A stretch of DNA of 14,047 nucleotides from an uncultured Burkholderiales bacterium (GTDB lineage: Bacteria; Pseudomonadota; Gammaproteobacteria; Burkholderiales; Burkholderiaceae_C), in the NCBI GenBank assembly GCA_903856875.1, contig CAIODE010000187.1, positions 1 to 14,047 on the forward strand, given 5' to 3'. The notes under the pieces are model-generated. The model searched no databases, was not told the DNA's origin, and saw nothing but the letters and a program-made list of their open reading frames with translations. Below are positions 7,377 to 14,047 of this stretch, in pieces. Position 1 is the stretch's first letter; each line of letters begins with the position of its first letter. Position numbers and translations under genes: made by a program.

Positions 7377-8060
7377 ATGAAATCTAAATTCTGCTTTGCG
7401 CTGTCAGCAATCACAGCACTCACTGCACTCACCTTAGGCTCTGCTGCGCAAGCGCAATCACAGGGAAGTTGGCTCGTTAGGGGTGGCATCATGCAACTTG
7501 CACCACAAGTCACCAGTGGCACTTTGTCAGCGCCTTCGCTCGCTGGCGCCCAATCCGGTGTGAGCAACAGCACCCAGTATGCGGGTGGTGTCACTTACAT
7601 GCTCAGCAACAGTGTGGCCATTGATTTGCCCTTGGCTTTGCCTTTTAAACACAACCTGTATGGCACAGGCAGCATTGCGGGCGTGGGCAAAATTGGCGAC
7701 ACCAAGGCCATTCCTGCCACCGTCATGGTGCAATACCGTTTTGGTGAAGCCAGTGGCATGTTTCGACCTTACTTAGGCTTGGGCGTTACCTATGCCAAGT
7801 TTGATGGCGAGCACACCACTTCCGTACTTTCTGGACTCACTGGTGGCACACCGCTTACTCCCACAACGCTGTCCATTCAATCTAAATTGGCCGCAACCAT
7901 GCAAGTGGGCGCGTCGTACAAAATTGATGAGCGTTGGTTTGTGGATGGCTCCTTTACCAAAACACCTCTGAAAACGCGCAACACTTTGTCCACAGGTCAA
8001 ACGCTGGACATCACCCTCAACCCTATTGGCATCAGCTTGGGCGTGGGCATGCGTTATTGA
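7377..8060 (+). CDS. ompW: OmpW-family outer-membrane beta-barrel protein
   Basis: This 227-residue protein has a Sec signal peptide ending AQA (residues 24-26), so the mature form starts near QSQGSWLVRGG. That start, the GGVTYMLSNSVAIDL strand, the VQYRFGEASGMFRPYLGLGVTYAKF region and the C-terminal GVGMRY with a terminal aromatic residue fit the small eight-stranded OmpW family, which forms hydrophobic channels in the outer membrane. The start at ATG 7377 is chosen because AAGGAGA (7364-7370) sits six bases upstream and a proper signal peptide begins there. A longer reading from 7320 would overlap the esterase gene and spoil the signal. It probably shares a transcript with the upstream GDSL lipoprotein and is closed by the terminator at 8081-8108. 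Confidence 0.9.
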   Translation: MKSKFCFALSAITALTALTLGSAAQAQSQGSWLVRGGIMQLAPQVTSGTLSAPSLAGAQSGVSNSTQYAGGVTYMLSNSVAIDLPLALPFKHNLYGTGSIAGVGKIGDTKAIPATVMVQYRFGEASGMFRPYLGLGVTYAKFDGEHTTSVLSGLTGGTPLTPTTLSIQSKLAATMQVGASYKIDERWFVDGSFTKTPLKTRNTLSTGQTLDITLNPIGISLGVGMRY

Positions 8061-8080
8061 GCTTTCAAAGCCATTCTCCA

Positions 8081-8108
8081 AAAAGCACCAGCGATGGTGC
8101 TTTTTTTT
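8081..8108. terminator. Bidirectional Rho-independent terminator between ompW and tsaC
   Basis: AGCACCA (8084-8090), loop GCGA and TGGTGCT (8095-8101) form a perfect 7-bp stem extended by A/T pairs. It is followed by a run of eight T on the plus strand and preceded by A residues that give a U-tract on the minus strand. It lies between the convergent ompW and tsaC and can serve both. Confidence 0.9.
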
Positions 8109-8117
8109 GCCATGCAA

Positions 8118-9110
8118 TTAGGCCGCTGCGCGATTTAACCTGTCGCGCACACCTTCCCAGTCGGGTGTGTGGGGCGGCGTTTCAATCCAAATGGTTTGAA
8201 CGCCTCTGGCATCAAAATCACGCAACACACTGAACAAGTCGTGCGCAGCTTGCGTTGCATCTGCAGGCATAGCACGCCAATACAAGCCAGCACCCATCAG
8301 TTCATGCGATGGTTTTTGAACAGACCAAAGCGCCAAGTTTTGTGCATGCGGACCCAAAGCTGCCAAGGCTTTTTGCCAATCGGCCGTGCTCATCAATCGC
8401 ACTTTGGCGGTGGGCGCATAGTGCGACTCCAGAGTACCTGAGGCACGCGGCGCCACTGAGTTCAATGTTTCTGGATTGACCAATTTCAAACCGCATGCTT
8501 GTTCAATGTGTGTGCGGCTGATTTGCCCGGGGCGCAACAACACAGGCACACCTCGGGTGCAATCGACGATGGTTGACTCAATGCCAACCTCGCATTCACC
8601 GCCATCCAAAATCAACAGTGCATCGCCAAATTCAAACTGCACATGCGCGGCGCTGGTGGGGCTCACACGGCCAAACAAATTGGCACTGGGTGCAGCCACA
8701 CCCCAGACACCTTTTGCGGCGCAAGCCTTCAGCACTTCATGGGCTACCGGATGTGAAGGGCAACGCAAGCCCACAGAATTTTGTCCGCCAGCTGCAGCTG
8801 CAGCCATCTCTTCACGACGAGGCAAGATGAGTGTGAGCGGGCCTGGCCAAAATTGCGCCATCAATTTTTGCGCAAAATCTGGTGCATCGCTCGCAAATTT
8901 TTTGACGAAATCTGCAGAGGCCAAGTGAACAATCAAAGGATGATTGGCGGGCCTGCCTTTGGCTTTGAAAATTTTGGCAACGGCAGTTTCGTTGCTGGCA
9001 TCTGCCGCTAAACCATAAACTGTTTCAGTTGGCAAACCCAAGAGTTCGCCAGCGCACAAAGCATCAACTGCTTGTTGCACATGCACAGGGCTGTTGCCAG
9101 AAATGATCAT
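8118..9110 (-). CDS. tsaC: L-threonylcarbamoyladenylate synthase (Sua5/TsaC type)
   Basis: This 330-residue cytoplasmic enzyme makes threonylcarbamoyl-AMP from threonine, bicarbonate and ATP, the first step of tRNA t6A formation. The YrdC domain covers about residues 8-200, with LPTETVYGLAADAS (26-39), KAKGRPANHPL (49-59), GLRCPSHP (114-121) and PSANLFGRVSPT (141-152). A C-terminal Sua5 domain (about 205-328) is joined by the linker containing GTLESHYAP (225-233), so this is the long Sua5 form rather than short E. coli TsaC. ATG 9110 gives the expected N-terminus but has no clear ribosome-binding site. An in-frame TTG at 9173 would overlap the purK stop and add 21 residues of no obvious family character. 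It is the last gene of purE-purK-tsaC and ends at the terminator before ompW. Confidence 0.93.
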   Translation of the reverse strand: MIISGNSPVHVQQAVDALCAGELLGLPTETVYGLAADASNETAVAKIFKAKGRPANHPLIVHLASADFVKKFASDAPDFAQKLMAQFWPGPLTLILPRREEMAAAAAGGQNSVGLRCPSHPVAHEVLKACAAKGVWGVAAPSANLFGRVSPTSAAHVQFEFGDALLILDGGECEVGIESTIVDCTRGVPVLLRPGQISRTHIEQACGLKLVNPETLNSVAPRASGTLESHYAPTAKVRLMSTADWQKALAALGPHAQNLALWSVQKPSHELMGAGLYWRAMPADATQAAHDLFSVLRDFDARGVQTIWIETPPHTPDWEGVRDRLNRAAA

Positions 9111-9169
9111 GGATGGATAAAAGGATGCTGTTGAAGTACGGCAGGCTTGCGAAGCTTCCAGCGCGCAAC

Positions 9170-10387
9170 TCAAAAAGCTTCAATGCCCAAAATGGCGGCA
9201 GCCTGCAAGGCCACATGGCGAACTTCTGCAACAGAAACACCCGTGACATTGAGATGCCCCATCTTGCGCGCTTTGCGCGCTTCAGTTTTGCCATACAAAT
9301 GCAAATGCGTTCCTGGCAATGCCAACACGGCAGGCCAATCTGGCAAGCGCATTGTGTTGTTCGCATCAAACCATCTATCACCCAACAAATTGAGCATGAT
9401 GGCGGCGCTGTGTTGACGCGGCTGCGTCAAAGGCAAACCGGCCAAGGTGCGAACTTGCAGATCAAATTGCGATTGATCGCAGGCGTCAAGGGTGTAGTGG
9501 CCACTGTTGTGCGGGCGCGGGGCCATTTCATTGACCACCATGCTACCGTCTTGCAATACAAAAAACTCAACGCATAACACGCCCACATAATTCACGCCTT
9601 CGGCAATTGAACGTGCTGCAGCGACTGCTTGTTCTTGCAATTGTGCTGGCAAATGTCCTTCGTAAACTTCAGTCACAGCCAAGATACCTTCGCGGTGCAA
9701 ATTGCGCTGCACCGGAAAATTCACCATCTGGCCATCGCGCCCTCGCGCCACGATGACGGAACACTCCAAGGCCAGCGGCAACATTTTTTCAAGCACACAA
9801 GGGACTTGTTTCAAGTCTTGCCATGCAGCGCGCAAAGCCGCCGCATCTTTCACACGCACTTGCCCTTTGCCGTCATAGCCCATGCGCGCAGTTTTCAAAA
9901 TACCAGGCAGCAAATTTTGCGACAAAGCAGTGTCTAATTGCGCAGCAGATTCAATCACTGCATAAGGCGCACAAGGCACACCGCACTTCACGAAGTGCGC
10001 TTTTTCTGCAGCACGGTCTTGTGCAATGGCCACCGCATCGGCGCCTGGCGACACTGACCGCAGTTTGGCCAATTCGCGCAGTGCGGGTGCAGGCACATTT
10101 TCAAATTCGGTGGTGATGGCGGCACTGCAAGCCGCCAACTCTTTCAAGCCAATCGGATCGGTGTAATCGGTTTGAATGTGACGATGGCTGACGCGGCCAG
10201 CAGGGCTTTGTGCATCAGGGTCAAGCACCGCTGTGAAGTAACCCATGGTTTGCGCGGCGTGCACAAACATGCGGCCCAGTTGCCCACCGCCCATCACCCC
10301 CAAAGTAAGCGGTTCGGGGGAAGCAGAAGCTGAAGAAGTGGCATTTCCGCCTGGCAACAAAGAAACTGAATTTGTCATGCCACTCAT
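9170..10387 (-). CDS. purK: N5-carboxyaminoimidazole ribonucleotide synthase
   Basis: This 405-residue ATP-grasp enzyme carboxylates AIR with ATP and bicarbonate to N5-CAIR in de novo purine synthesis. LGVMGGGQLGRMF (29-41) is the N-terminal nucleotide-fold glycine motif. TEFENVP, then GYDGKGQ in the central ATP-binding part, and EFFVLQDGSMVVNEMAPRPHNSGHYT toward the end are diagnostic of PurK. About 25 Ser/Gly/Pro-rich residues precede the domain, and ATG 10378 is a possible alternative start. The chosen ATG 10387 overlaps the purE stop as ATGA, which indicates translational coupling with PurE, the enzyme that uses its unstable product. Confidence 0.96.
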   Translation of the reverse strand: MSGMTNSVSLLPGGNATSSASASPEPLTLGVMGGGQLGRMFVHAAQTMGYFTAVLDPDAQSPAGRVSHRHIQTDYTDPIGLKELAACSAAITTEFENVPAPALRELAKLRSVSPGADAVAIAQDRAAEKAHFVKCGVPCAPYAVIESAAQLDTALSQNLLPGILKTARMGYDGKGQVRVKDAAALRAAWQDLKQVPCVLEKMLPLALECSVIVARGRDGQMVNFPVQRNLHREGILAVTEVYEGHLPAQLQEQAVAAARSIAEGVNYVGVLCVEFFVLQDGSMVVNEMAPRPHNSGHYTLDACDQSQFDLQVRTLAGLPLTQPRQHSAAIMLNLLGDRWFDANNTMRLPDWPAVLALPGTHLHLYGKTEARKARKMGHLNVTGVSVAEVRHVALQAAAILGIEAF

Positions 10388-10902
10388 GCACCACCTAAGG
10401 GTGGCAGCGTCATGGCTTTCGCCACAGCTGTTTGATCTTTTCTGAATTTTTCCAACTTAGACTGCAAAACGGCATCGCTTTGCGCCAGCATGGCCACCGC
10501 AAACAAGGCGGCATTGGCCGCACCTGCTGCGCCAATGGCAAAGGTGGCCACAGGAATGCCTTTGGGCATTTGCACAATGCTGTGCAGGGAGTCGACGCCT
10601 TGCAAGTGTTTGCTGGGCACGGGTACGCCCAGCACCGGCACCACTGTTTTTGCCGCTAGCATGCCAGGTAAATGCGCTGCGCCGCCGGCACCTGCAATGA
10701 TGGCAAACAGGCCCCGAACCATGGCTGTTTCGGCATAGGTGAACATTTCGTCTGGCATTCTGTGGGCAGAAAGCACCTGCAACTCATGTTCAACATCAAA
10801 TTGTTGGAGAATCTGCACTGCGTGTTGCATCGTGTCCCAGTCTGAACTGGATCCCATGACCACGCCAATGCGTGTTTTGGCTTTGGATGCTGTGTTTGGC
10901 AT
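10384..10902 (-). CDS. purE: N5-CAIR mutase
   Basis: This 172-residue class I PurE rearranges N5-CAIR to CAIR, directly after PurK. VVMGSSSDWDTM (14-25) is the phosphate-binding start. VLSAHRMP (43-50) carries the conserved His47. AGAGGAAHLPGM (70-81), VPVLGVPVPSK (88-98) and the VATFAIGAAGAANAALFA helix complete the octameric flavodoxin-like fold. The length is normal. It heads the minus-strand purE-purK-tsaC unit and is divergent from cnoX across a 93-base gap that contains a perfect palindrome. Confidence 0.97.
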   Translation of the reverse strand: MPNTASKAKTRIGVVMGSSSDWDTMQHAVQILQQFDVEHELQVLSAHRMPDEMFTYAETAMVRGLFAIIAGAGGAAHLPGMLAAKTVVPVLGVPVPSKHLQGVDSLHSIVQMPKGIPVATFAIGAAGAANAALFAVAMLAQSDAVLQSKLEKFRKDQTAVAKAMTLPPLGGA

Positions 10903-10936
10903 GTTTGGCTTTAATGAAGCGTTAAAGAAAATTGTC

Positions 10937-10955
10937 TCAACTGAATTTCAGTTGA
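10937..10955. promoter_or_regulatory. Perfect 9-bp inverted repeat in the purE-cnoX divergent spacer (candidate operator)
   Basis: TCAACTGAA and its exact complement TTCAGTTGA flank a single T. Because the palindrome ends in TTGA in both directions, it could overlap the -35 region of a promoter on either side, for example TTGAGA on the purE side, although no strong -10 box accompanies either. The stem is AT-rich and no T-tract follows, so an operator is preferred over a terminator. No known PurR-box match is visible. Confidence 0.45.
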
Positions 10956-10995
10956 ATCCTTGAATTTTAAGGTTTAGGCCATAGGTCTGGTAAAT

Positions 10996-11952
10996 ATGAT
11001 TGATGTCACCGTAGAAACATTTGAAACCGAGGTCATTGCAGCCTCCATGACCACCCCTGTCTTGGTCGACTTTTGGGCCCCTTGGTGTGGTCCCTGTAAA
11101 ACCTTGGGTCCCCTCTTAGAAAAGGTGGAAGTTGCCTATGGGGGCCGCTTCAAGTTGGTCAAAATTGACTCTGACCAAGAGCAGCAACTGGCTGCTGCCT
11201 TTGGCATTCGAAGCATCCCCACCTGCGTGTTGATTAAAAACGGCCAGCCCGTTGACGGTTTCATGGGTGCGGTGCCCGAGGGCAAATTGCGCGAATTCCT
11301 CGACAAACATGTGCCAGGCGAAAACGAAGTCTTGGCCGAGGCCGAGGTGCAAGAAGCCGAAGCCCTGATGGAATCGGGCGATTTAGAAACCGCACAAGCC
11401 AAATTGCTAGAGGCCCTTGAAGCCAACCCAGAAAACGACGATGCACGCTTTGACTTGGTCAAACTGCTCATCAGCATGGGTCAACTCGAAACCGCGGGCA
11501 CCGTGCTCAAACCGTGCTTGTCTCAAATTCCGCTCAAACTGCGCTTTGAGGCTTTGAAGCAGTGGCTCGATGCCATGGCATTTGTCACCACCGATCCCAT
11601 GGGTCAATGGCCATTGGAAAAGTTTGACCAGCTCATTGCCGCCAACAAACGCGACTTCGACGCCCGCTTCGCCAAAGCACGTGTGCTGCTGGCCAGCGAC
11701 GATTGGACCGGCGCCATGGACGAACTCTTAGAAATTATCATGCGCGACAAAAAATGGAATGACGAAGCAGCGCGCAAAACCATGGTCGGCTTGTTGGAGT
11801 TGCTCACACCGGTCGCGTCCAAAGGCGGCAACGATCACACGGGTAAGTCAGCAGGCGGCATTGAACTCATGGGCAAAAGTGCGGTGCAAGAAGACCCACA
11901 AGCGGCCATGGTCTCGAGTTATCGTCGCAAGCTCAGCATGATGCTGAATTGA
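10996..11952 (+). CDS. cnoX: CnoX/YbbN-type thioredoxin-TPR co-chaperone
   Basis: This 318-residue cytoplasmic protein combines an N-terminal thioredoxin domain (1-107) with a C-terminal TPR-like helical region (about 112-318). FWAPWCGPCK (26-35) has both redox cysteines and SIPT (73-76) the cis-proline. CnoX family members hold unfolding proteins for GroEL or DnaK under oxidative chlorine stress. E. coli CnoX lacks a working CxxC, whereas this one keeps WCGPC, as other bacterial versions do, so reductase activity is likely. Helical repeats are seen at AEALMESGDLETAQAKLLEAL and LLISMGQLETAGTVL. Residues about 272-300 form a Gly/Ser-rich stretch before the usual SYRRKLS C-terminus and look like an insertion. 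The ATG has only a weak upstream AGG. It is convergent with the Mpo1-like gene. Confidence 0.88.
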   Translation: MIDVTVETFETEVIAASMTTPVLVDFWAPWCGPCKTLGPLLEKVEVAYGGRFKLVKIDSDQEQQLAAAFGIRSIPTCVLIKNGQPVDGFMGAVPEGKLREFLDKHVPGENEVLAEAEVQEAEALMESGDLETAQAKLLEALEANPENDDARFDLVKLLISMGQLETAGTVLKPCLSQIPLKLRFEALKQWLDAMAFVTTDPMGQWPLEKFDQLIAANKRDFDARFAKARVLLASDDWTGAMDELLEIIMRDKKWNDEAARKTMVGLLELLTPVASKGGNDHTGKSAGGIELMGKSAVQEDPQAAMVSSYRRKLSMMLN

Positions 11953-11975
11953 TCAGCACTTGGTGCTGATTAATT
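11947..11975. terminator. Hairpin across the cnoX and Mpo1-like stop codons
   Basis: ATCAGCAC (11952-11959), loop TTG and GTGCTGAT (11963-11970) form a perfect 8-bp stem. A G-U pair and an outer AATT/AATT match extend it to 13 pairs. It touches both convergent stop codons. There is no proper T-run, so it is a likely weak or Rho-assisted bidirectional terminator. Confidence 0.55.
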
Positions 11976-12510
11976 AGCGCGTAGCGCCCGCCTGTGCCTC
12001 AATGAGGCTGTGCATGCCGCGAAGCATGCCGGCCATCATCAAGACCTCACCCACCACAAACATGGGGCCCACCAACAGGCCCACCACATCGTCTACAAAC
12101 GCCGGTTTGCGACCTTCGAAGATGTGGCCAACAAACTGAATGATCCAGCCGATCACAAACACAACCAAGCCTGGAAACCAAGCAGCGTCATACAGCGCAG
12201 TCAGGCCCCAGCCCGTTGCAGCATCGGGCGTATGAGCCAAAGCAATCAGAGCGCCATTCACCAAGCTGGTGGCAAGGCCTAAAAGCAAATTACCACGAGA
12301 TAGATACCAAGGGGTTGAAAGTGCCCAAAGCATGCAAGCCAAGCTAACCATATTGCCCGCGATGTCAAATGAGATCAAAGACAGCAACATGCCAATGGAC
12401 AACACAATCAAGGGGATGCCCACCAAATGAGTGACGATGTTGCGGCGGTCGCGGTGATAGTGCGCGTACTGCACCATGAGCTCAGACGCTGAGCGAAACA
12501 AACTGATCAT
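11974..12510 (-). CDS. Mpo1-like / DUF962 membrane protein
   Basis: This 178-residue integral membrane protein belongs to the Mpo1/YGL010w (DUF962) family. HYHRDRRNIVTHLVGIP (17-33) gives the conserved H-x(6)-N-x(3)-H-x-x-G pattern (H17, N24, H28), and IQFVGHIFEGRKPA (124-137) gives the second conserved His block (H129). About four hydrophobic segments lie near residues 30-48, 52-68, 75-92 and 111-128, with another near 142-165. Yeast Mpo1 is an iron-dependent dioxygenase of 2-hydroxy fatty acids, and the conserved histidines suggest metal binding here too. The bacterial role is not established. ATG 12510 has GGGAGAAG 6 bases upstream, a good ribosome-binding site. It lies 35 bases after purC in the same direction and may be co-transcribed. 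Confidence 0.85.
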   Translation of the reverse strand: MISLFRSASELMVQYAHYHRDRRNIVTHLVGIPLIVLSIGMLLSLISFDIAGNMVSLACMLWALSTPWYLSRGNLLLGLATSLVNGALIALAHTPDAATGWGLTALYDAAWFPGLVVFVIGWIIQFVGHIFEGRKPAFVDDVVGLLVGPMFVVGEVLMMAGMLRGMHSLIEAQAGATR

Positions 12511-12545
12511 GAAAAGCTTCTCCCAGATTAGAAGCGACTGCGAAA

Positions 12546-13460
12546 TTAACGCGTTAAACGCTGCAGCGCTTCTTCGTATTTTGCCGAGGTCTTTTCAATC
12601 ACCTCACGGGGTAAACGAGGAGCAGGCGGCGTTTTGTCCCAAGGTTTGCCATTGACCAAATTACTTTCAAGCCAATCACGCAAAAACTGCTTGTCGTAAC
12701 TGGGTGGGTTCACCCCTTCCACATAACTTTCTGCTGGCCAGTAGCGCGATGAATCGGGCGTGAGCACCTCGTCCATCAACACCAAAGTGCCGTCTGTGTC
12801 TAAACCAAATTCAAATTTGGTATCGGCAATGATGATGCCTTTTTTGGCGGCAATGGCACTGGCGGCTTTGTAAATGGCAATGCTGATGTCTTTGATGCGT
12901 GTGGCCAAATCGAGGCCAATCATGTCCACCGTTTTTTCAAATGTGATGTTTTCATCATGCTCACCCACAGCGGCTTTGGCTGCGGGTGTGTAAATAGGCT
13001 CAGGCAATTTACTGGCGTTCTTCAAACCAGCCGGTAACTTCACACCACATACGGCTTGGCCTTCTTGGTATTCCTTCCAACCGCTGCCGGCCAAATAGCC
13101 GCGCACCACGGCCTCAACAGGCAGTGGTTTCAAACGCTTGACCAACATGGAGCGGCCTTGAACTTGGGGCACTTCGGCGGCACTGACCACACTCTCGGGT
13201 GCATCGCCAGTGAGGTGAATGGGGCAGAGGTTCAAACCTTTGGGGCCGAGTTTGTCGAACCAGTACAAAGCCATTTGCGTGAGCAACACGCCCTTGCCTG
13301 GAATGGGCTCGCCCATGATGACGTCAAAGGCACTGATGCGGTCGGAGGCGACCATCAAAATGCGATCGGTACCTACTGCATAGTTGTCTCGCACCTTGCC
13401 TCGAGCGAGCAAGGTGAGGGACGTGAGAGCGGAAGTGTGCAATGCAGAAACGGTCGTCAT
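12546..13460 (-). CDS. purC: Phosphoribosylaminoimidazole-succinocarboxamide (SAICAR) synthase
   Basis: This 304-residue cytoplasmic enzyme joins CAIR and aspartate with ATP to form SAICAR, the step after Pur[10 protein letters not shown] (19-27) is the N-terminal ATP-binding segment. ASDRISAFD (38-46), [15 protein letters not shown] (114-128), EHDENI (167-172) and FEFGLDTDG plus [14 protein letters not shown] toward the C-terminus are the classical SAICAR synthase signatures. The length of about 300 residues matches the longer yeast-like and beta-proteobacterial form rather than the roughly 240-residue E. coli form. It follows fba after 24 bases on the same strand, so the two are probably co-transcribed. 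purE and purK lie further down but are separated from it by two other genes. Confidence 0.97.
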   Translation of the reverse strand: MTTVSALHTSALTSLTLLARGKVRDNYAVGTDRILMVASDRISAFDVIMGEPIPGKGVLLTQMALYWFDKLGPKGLNLCPIHLTGDAPESVVSAAEVPQVQGRSMLVKRLKPLPVEAVVRGYLAGSGWKEYQEGQAVCGVKLPAGLKNASKLPEPIYTPAAKAAVGEHDENITFEKTVDMIGLDLATRIKDISIAIYKAASAIAAKKGIIIADTKFEFGLDTDGTLVLMDEVLTPDSSRYWPAESYVEGVNPPSYDKQFLRDWLESNLVNGKPWDKTPPAPRLPREVIEKTSAKYEEALQRLTR

Positions 13461-13484
13461 AGTGTCTGCATTATCGAGCCAATT

Positions 13485-14047
13485 TCAGTGAACAACTTGT
13501 GCCAACTCACCTTTTGCATATTGGGCAGCAACCACTTGCAAGCTGTGACTCTTGATTTTGGAAGCCTGGCCAACGCAGCCAAACTCAATGTAGCGTTGCT
13601 TGCAAATTTGTTTGGCCGCTTCACGCGCAGGCTTTAGCCATTCGCGGGGATCAAATTTATCAGGGTTTTGCGCCATGAATTTGCGCACAGCAGCGGTCAT
13701 GGCCAAACGGATGTCGGTGTCGATGTTGACCTTGCGCACACCGAACTTGATGGCCTTTTGAATTTCTTCCACGGGCACGCCGTAGGTCTCTTTCATGTTG
13801 CCGCCAAATTCGCGAATGATGGCCAACAAATCTGGCGGCACGCTGGAAGAGCCGTGCATGACCAAATGTGTGTTGGGAATGCGCTTGTGAATGGCTTGAA
13901 TGCGGTCAATGGCCAAAATGTCGCCCGTGGGCTTGCGCGTGAATTTGTAGGCGCCGTGGCTGGTACCCAGGGCAATGGCCAGAGCGTCGAGCTGGGTGCG
14001 CTTCACAAAATCGGCGGCTTGTTCAGGGTCGGTTAAAAGCTGTTCAC
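13485..14047 (-). CDS. fba: Class II fructose-bisphosphate aldolase, C-terminal half (partial)
   Basis: The right window edge cuts this gene. 186 residues are visible, about half of the usual 345-355. The frame is open to the edge ([20 protein letters not shown]...), so the internal GTG at 14006 is not the start. GTSHGAYKF and [14 protein letters not shown] carry the conserved zinc-binding histidines of class II aldolases. [15 protein letters not shown] is the substrate-binding 'N-x-D-(T/S)D' strand. The enzyme reversibly splits fructose-1,6-bisphosphate to glyceraldehyde-3-phosphate and dihydroxyacetone phosphate. The sequence style is the CbbA/Fba subtype common in beta-proteobacteria. It is upstream of purC in the same direction. 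Confidence 0.95.
   Translation of the reverse strand, partial: EQLLTDPEQAADFVKRTQLDALAIALGTSHGAYKFTRKPTGDILAIDRIQAIHKRIPNTHLVMHGSSSVPPDLLAIIREFGGNMKETYGVPVEEIQKAIKFGVRKVNIDTDIRLAMTAAVRKFMAQNPDKFDPREWLKPAREAAKQICKQRYIEFGCVGQASKIKSHSLQVVAAQYAKGELAQVVH

Noticed and set aside
10991..11000. TAAATA/TATGAT as a -10 box for cnoX
   Set aside because: It overlaps or directly abuts the ATG, so transcription would begin inside the gene, and no matching -35 is found.
12546..12557. TTAACGCGTTAA palindrome at the end of purC, next to CGCTGCAGCG
   Set aside because: These are short, lie inside coding sequence and lack a hairpin loop, so chance is sufficient.

Overview
The window looks like an ordinary chromosomal housekeeping segment from a beta-proteobacterium, most likely Burkholderiales and plausibly Comamonadaceae (Limnohabitans, Rhodoferax or Polaromonas-like). 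This rests on recalled protein resemblance and gene neighbourhoods (tsaB-rimI-udg, purE-purK-tsaC, fba-purC), and on base composition judged by eye as slightly above 50% GC. I see no phage, transposon, CRISPR array, RNA gene or integration signature.

Layout. Bases 1-89 hold the last codons of uvrA (+). It converges on pyrF (-, 130-972). Next is a decayed stub of an EamA/DMT transporter gene (+, 1049-1339), with an in-frame stop and no 3' two thirds. A tight minus-strand block follows: tsaB -> rimI -> family 4 uracil-DNA glycosylase (3444 down to 1346), preceded upstream by an intact EamA/DMT permease (4427 down to 3480). A plus-strand block covers the cell envelope: dacB (4525-6015), a GDSL/SGNH-esterase lipoprotein (6149-7354) and an OmpW-type porin (7377-8060), closed by a clear bidirectional terminator (8081-8108). 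The minus-strand run purE -> purK -> tsaC (10902 down to 8118) makes the purine carboxylation enzymes and the first enzyme of t6A synthesis. A divergent gene, cnoX (10996-11952, +), is followed by a convergent Mpo1-like membrane protein (-, 11974-12510). Last come purC (-, 12546-13460) and the C-terminal half of class II fructose-bisphosphate aldolase (-, 13485 to the window edge).

How the genes fit together. PurE, PurK and PurC catalyse consecutive steps of de novo purine synthesis (AIR -> N5-CAIR -> CAIR -> SAICAR), and PyrF completes UMP synthesis. TsaC and TsaB both belong to the pathway that puts t6A on ANN-decoding tRNAs. UvrA and the glycosylase are DNA repair proteins. DacB, the GDSL lipoprotein and OmpW act in the periplasm or outer membrane.

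I found no convincing undescribed multi-gene system. The points worth a second look are small. The family 4 glycosylase lacks two normally conserved active-site residues. The transporter pseudogene is broken off beside it. There are strong palindromes upstream of the GDSL-ompW pair and between purE and cnoX. Two genes have a good or possible -10 box exactly where a leaderless transcript would need it. The pur cluster is split by cnoX and the Mpo1-like gene.
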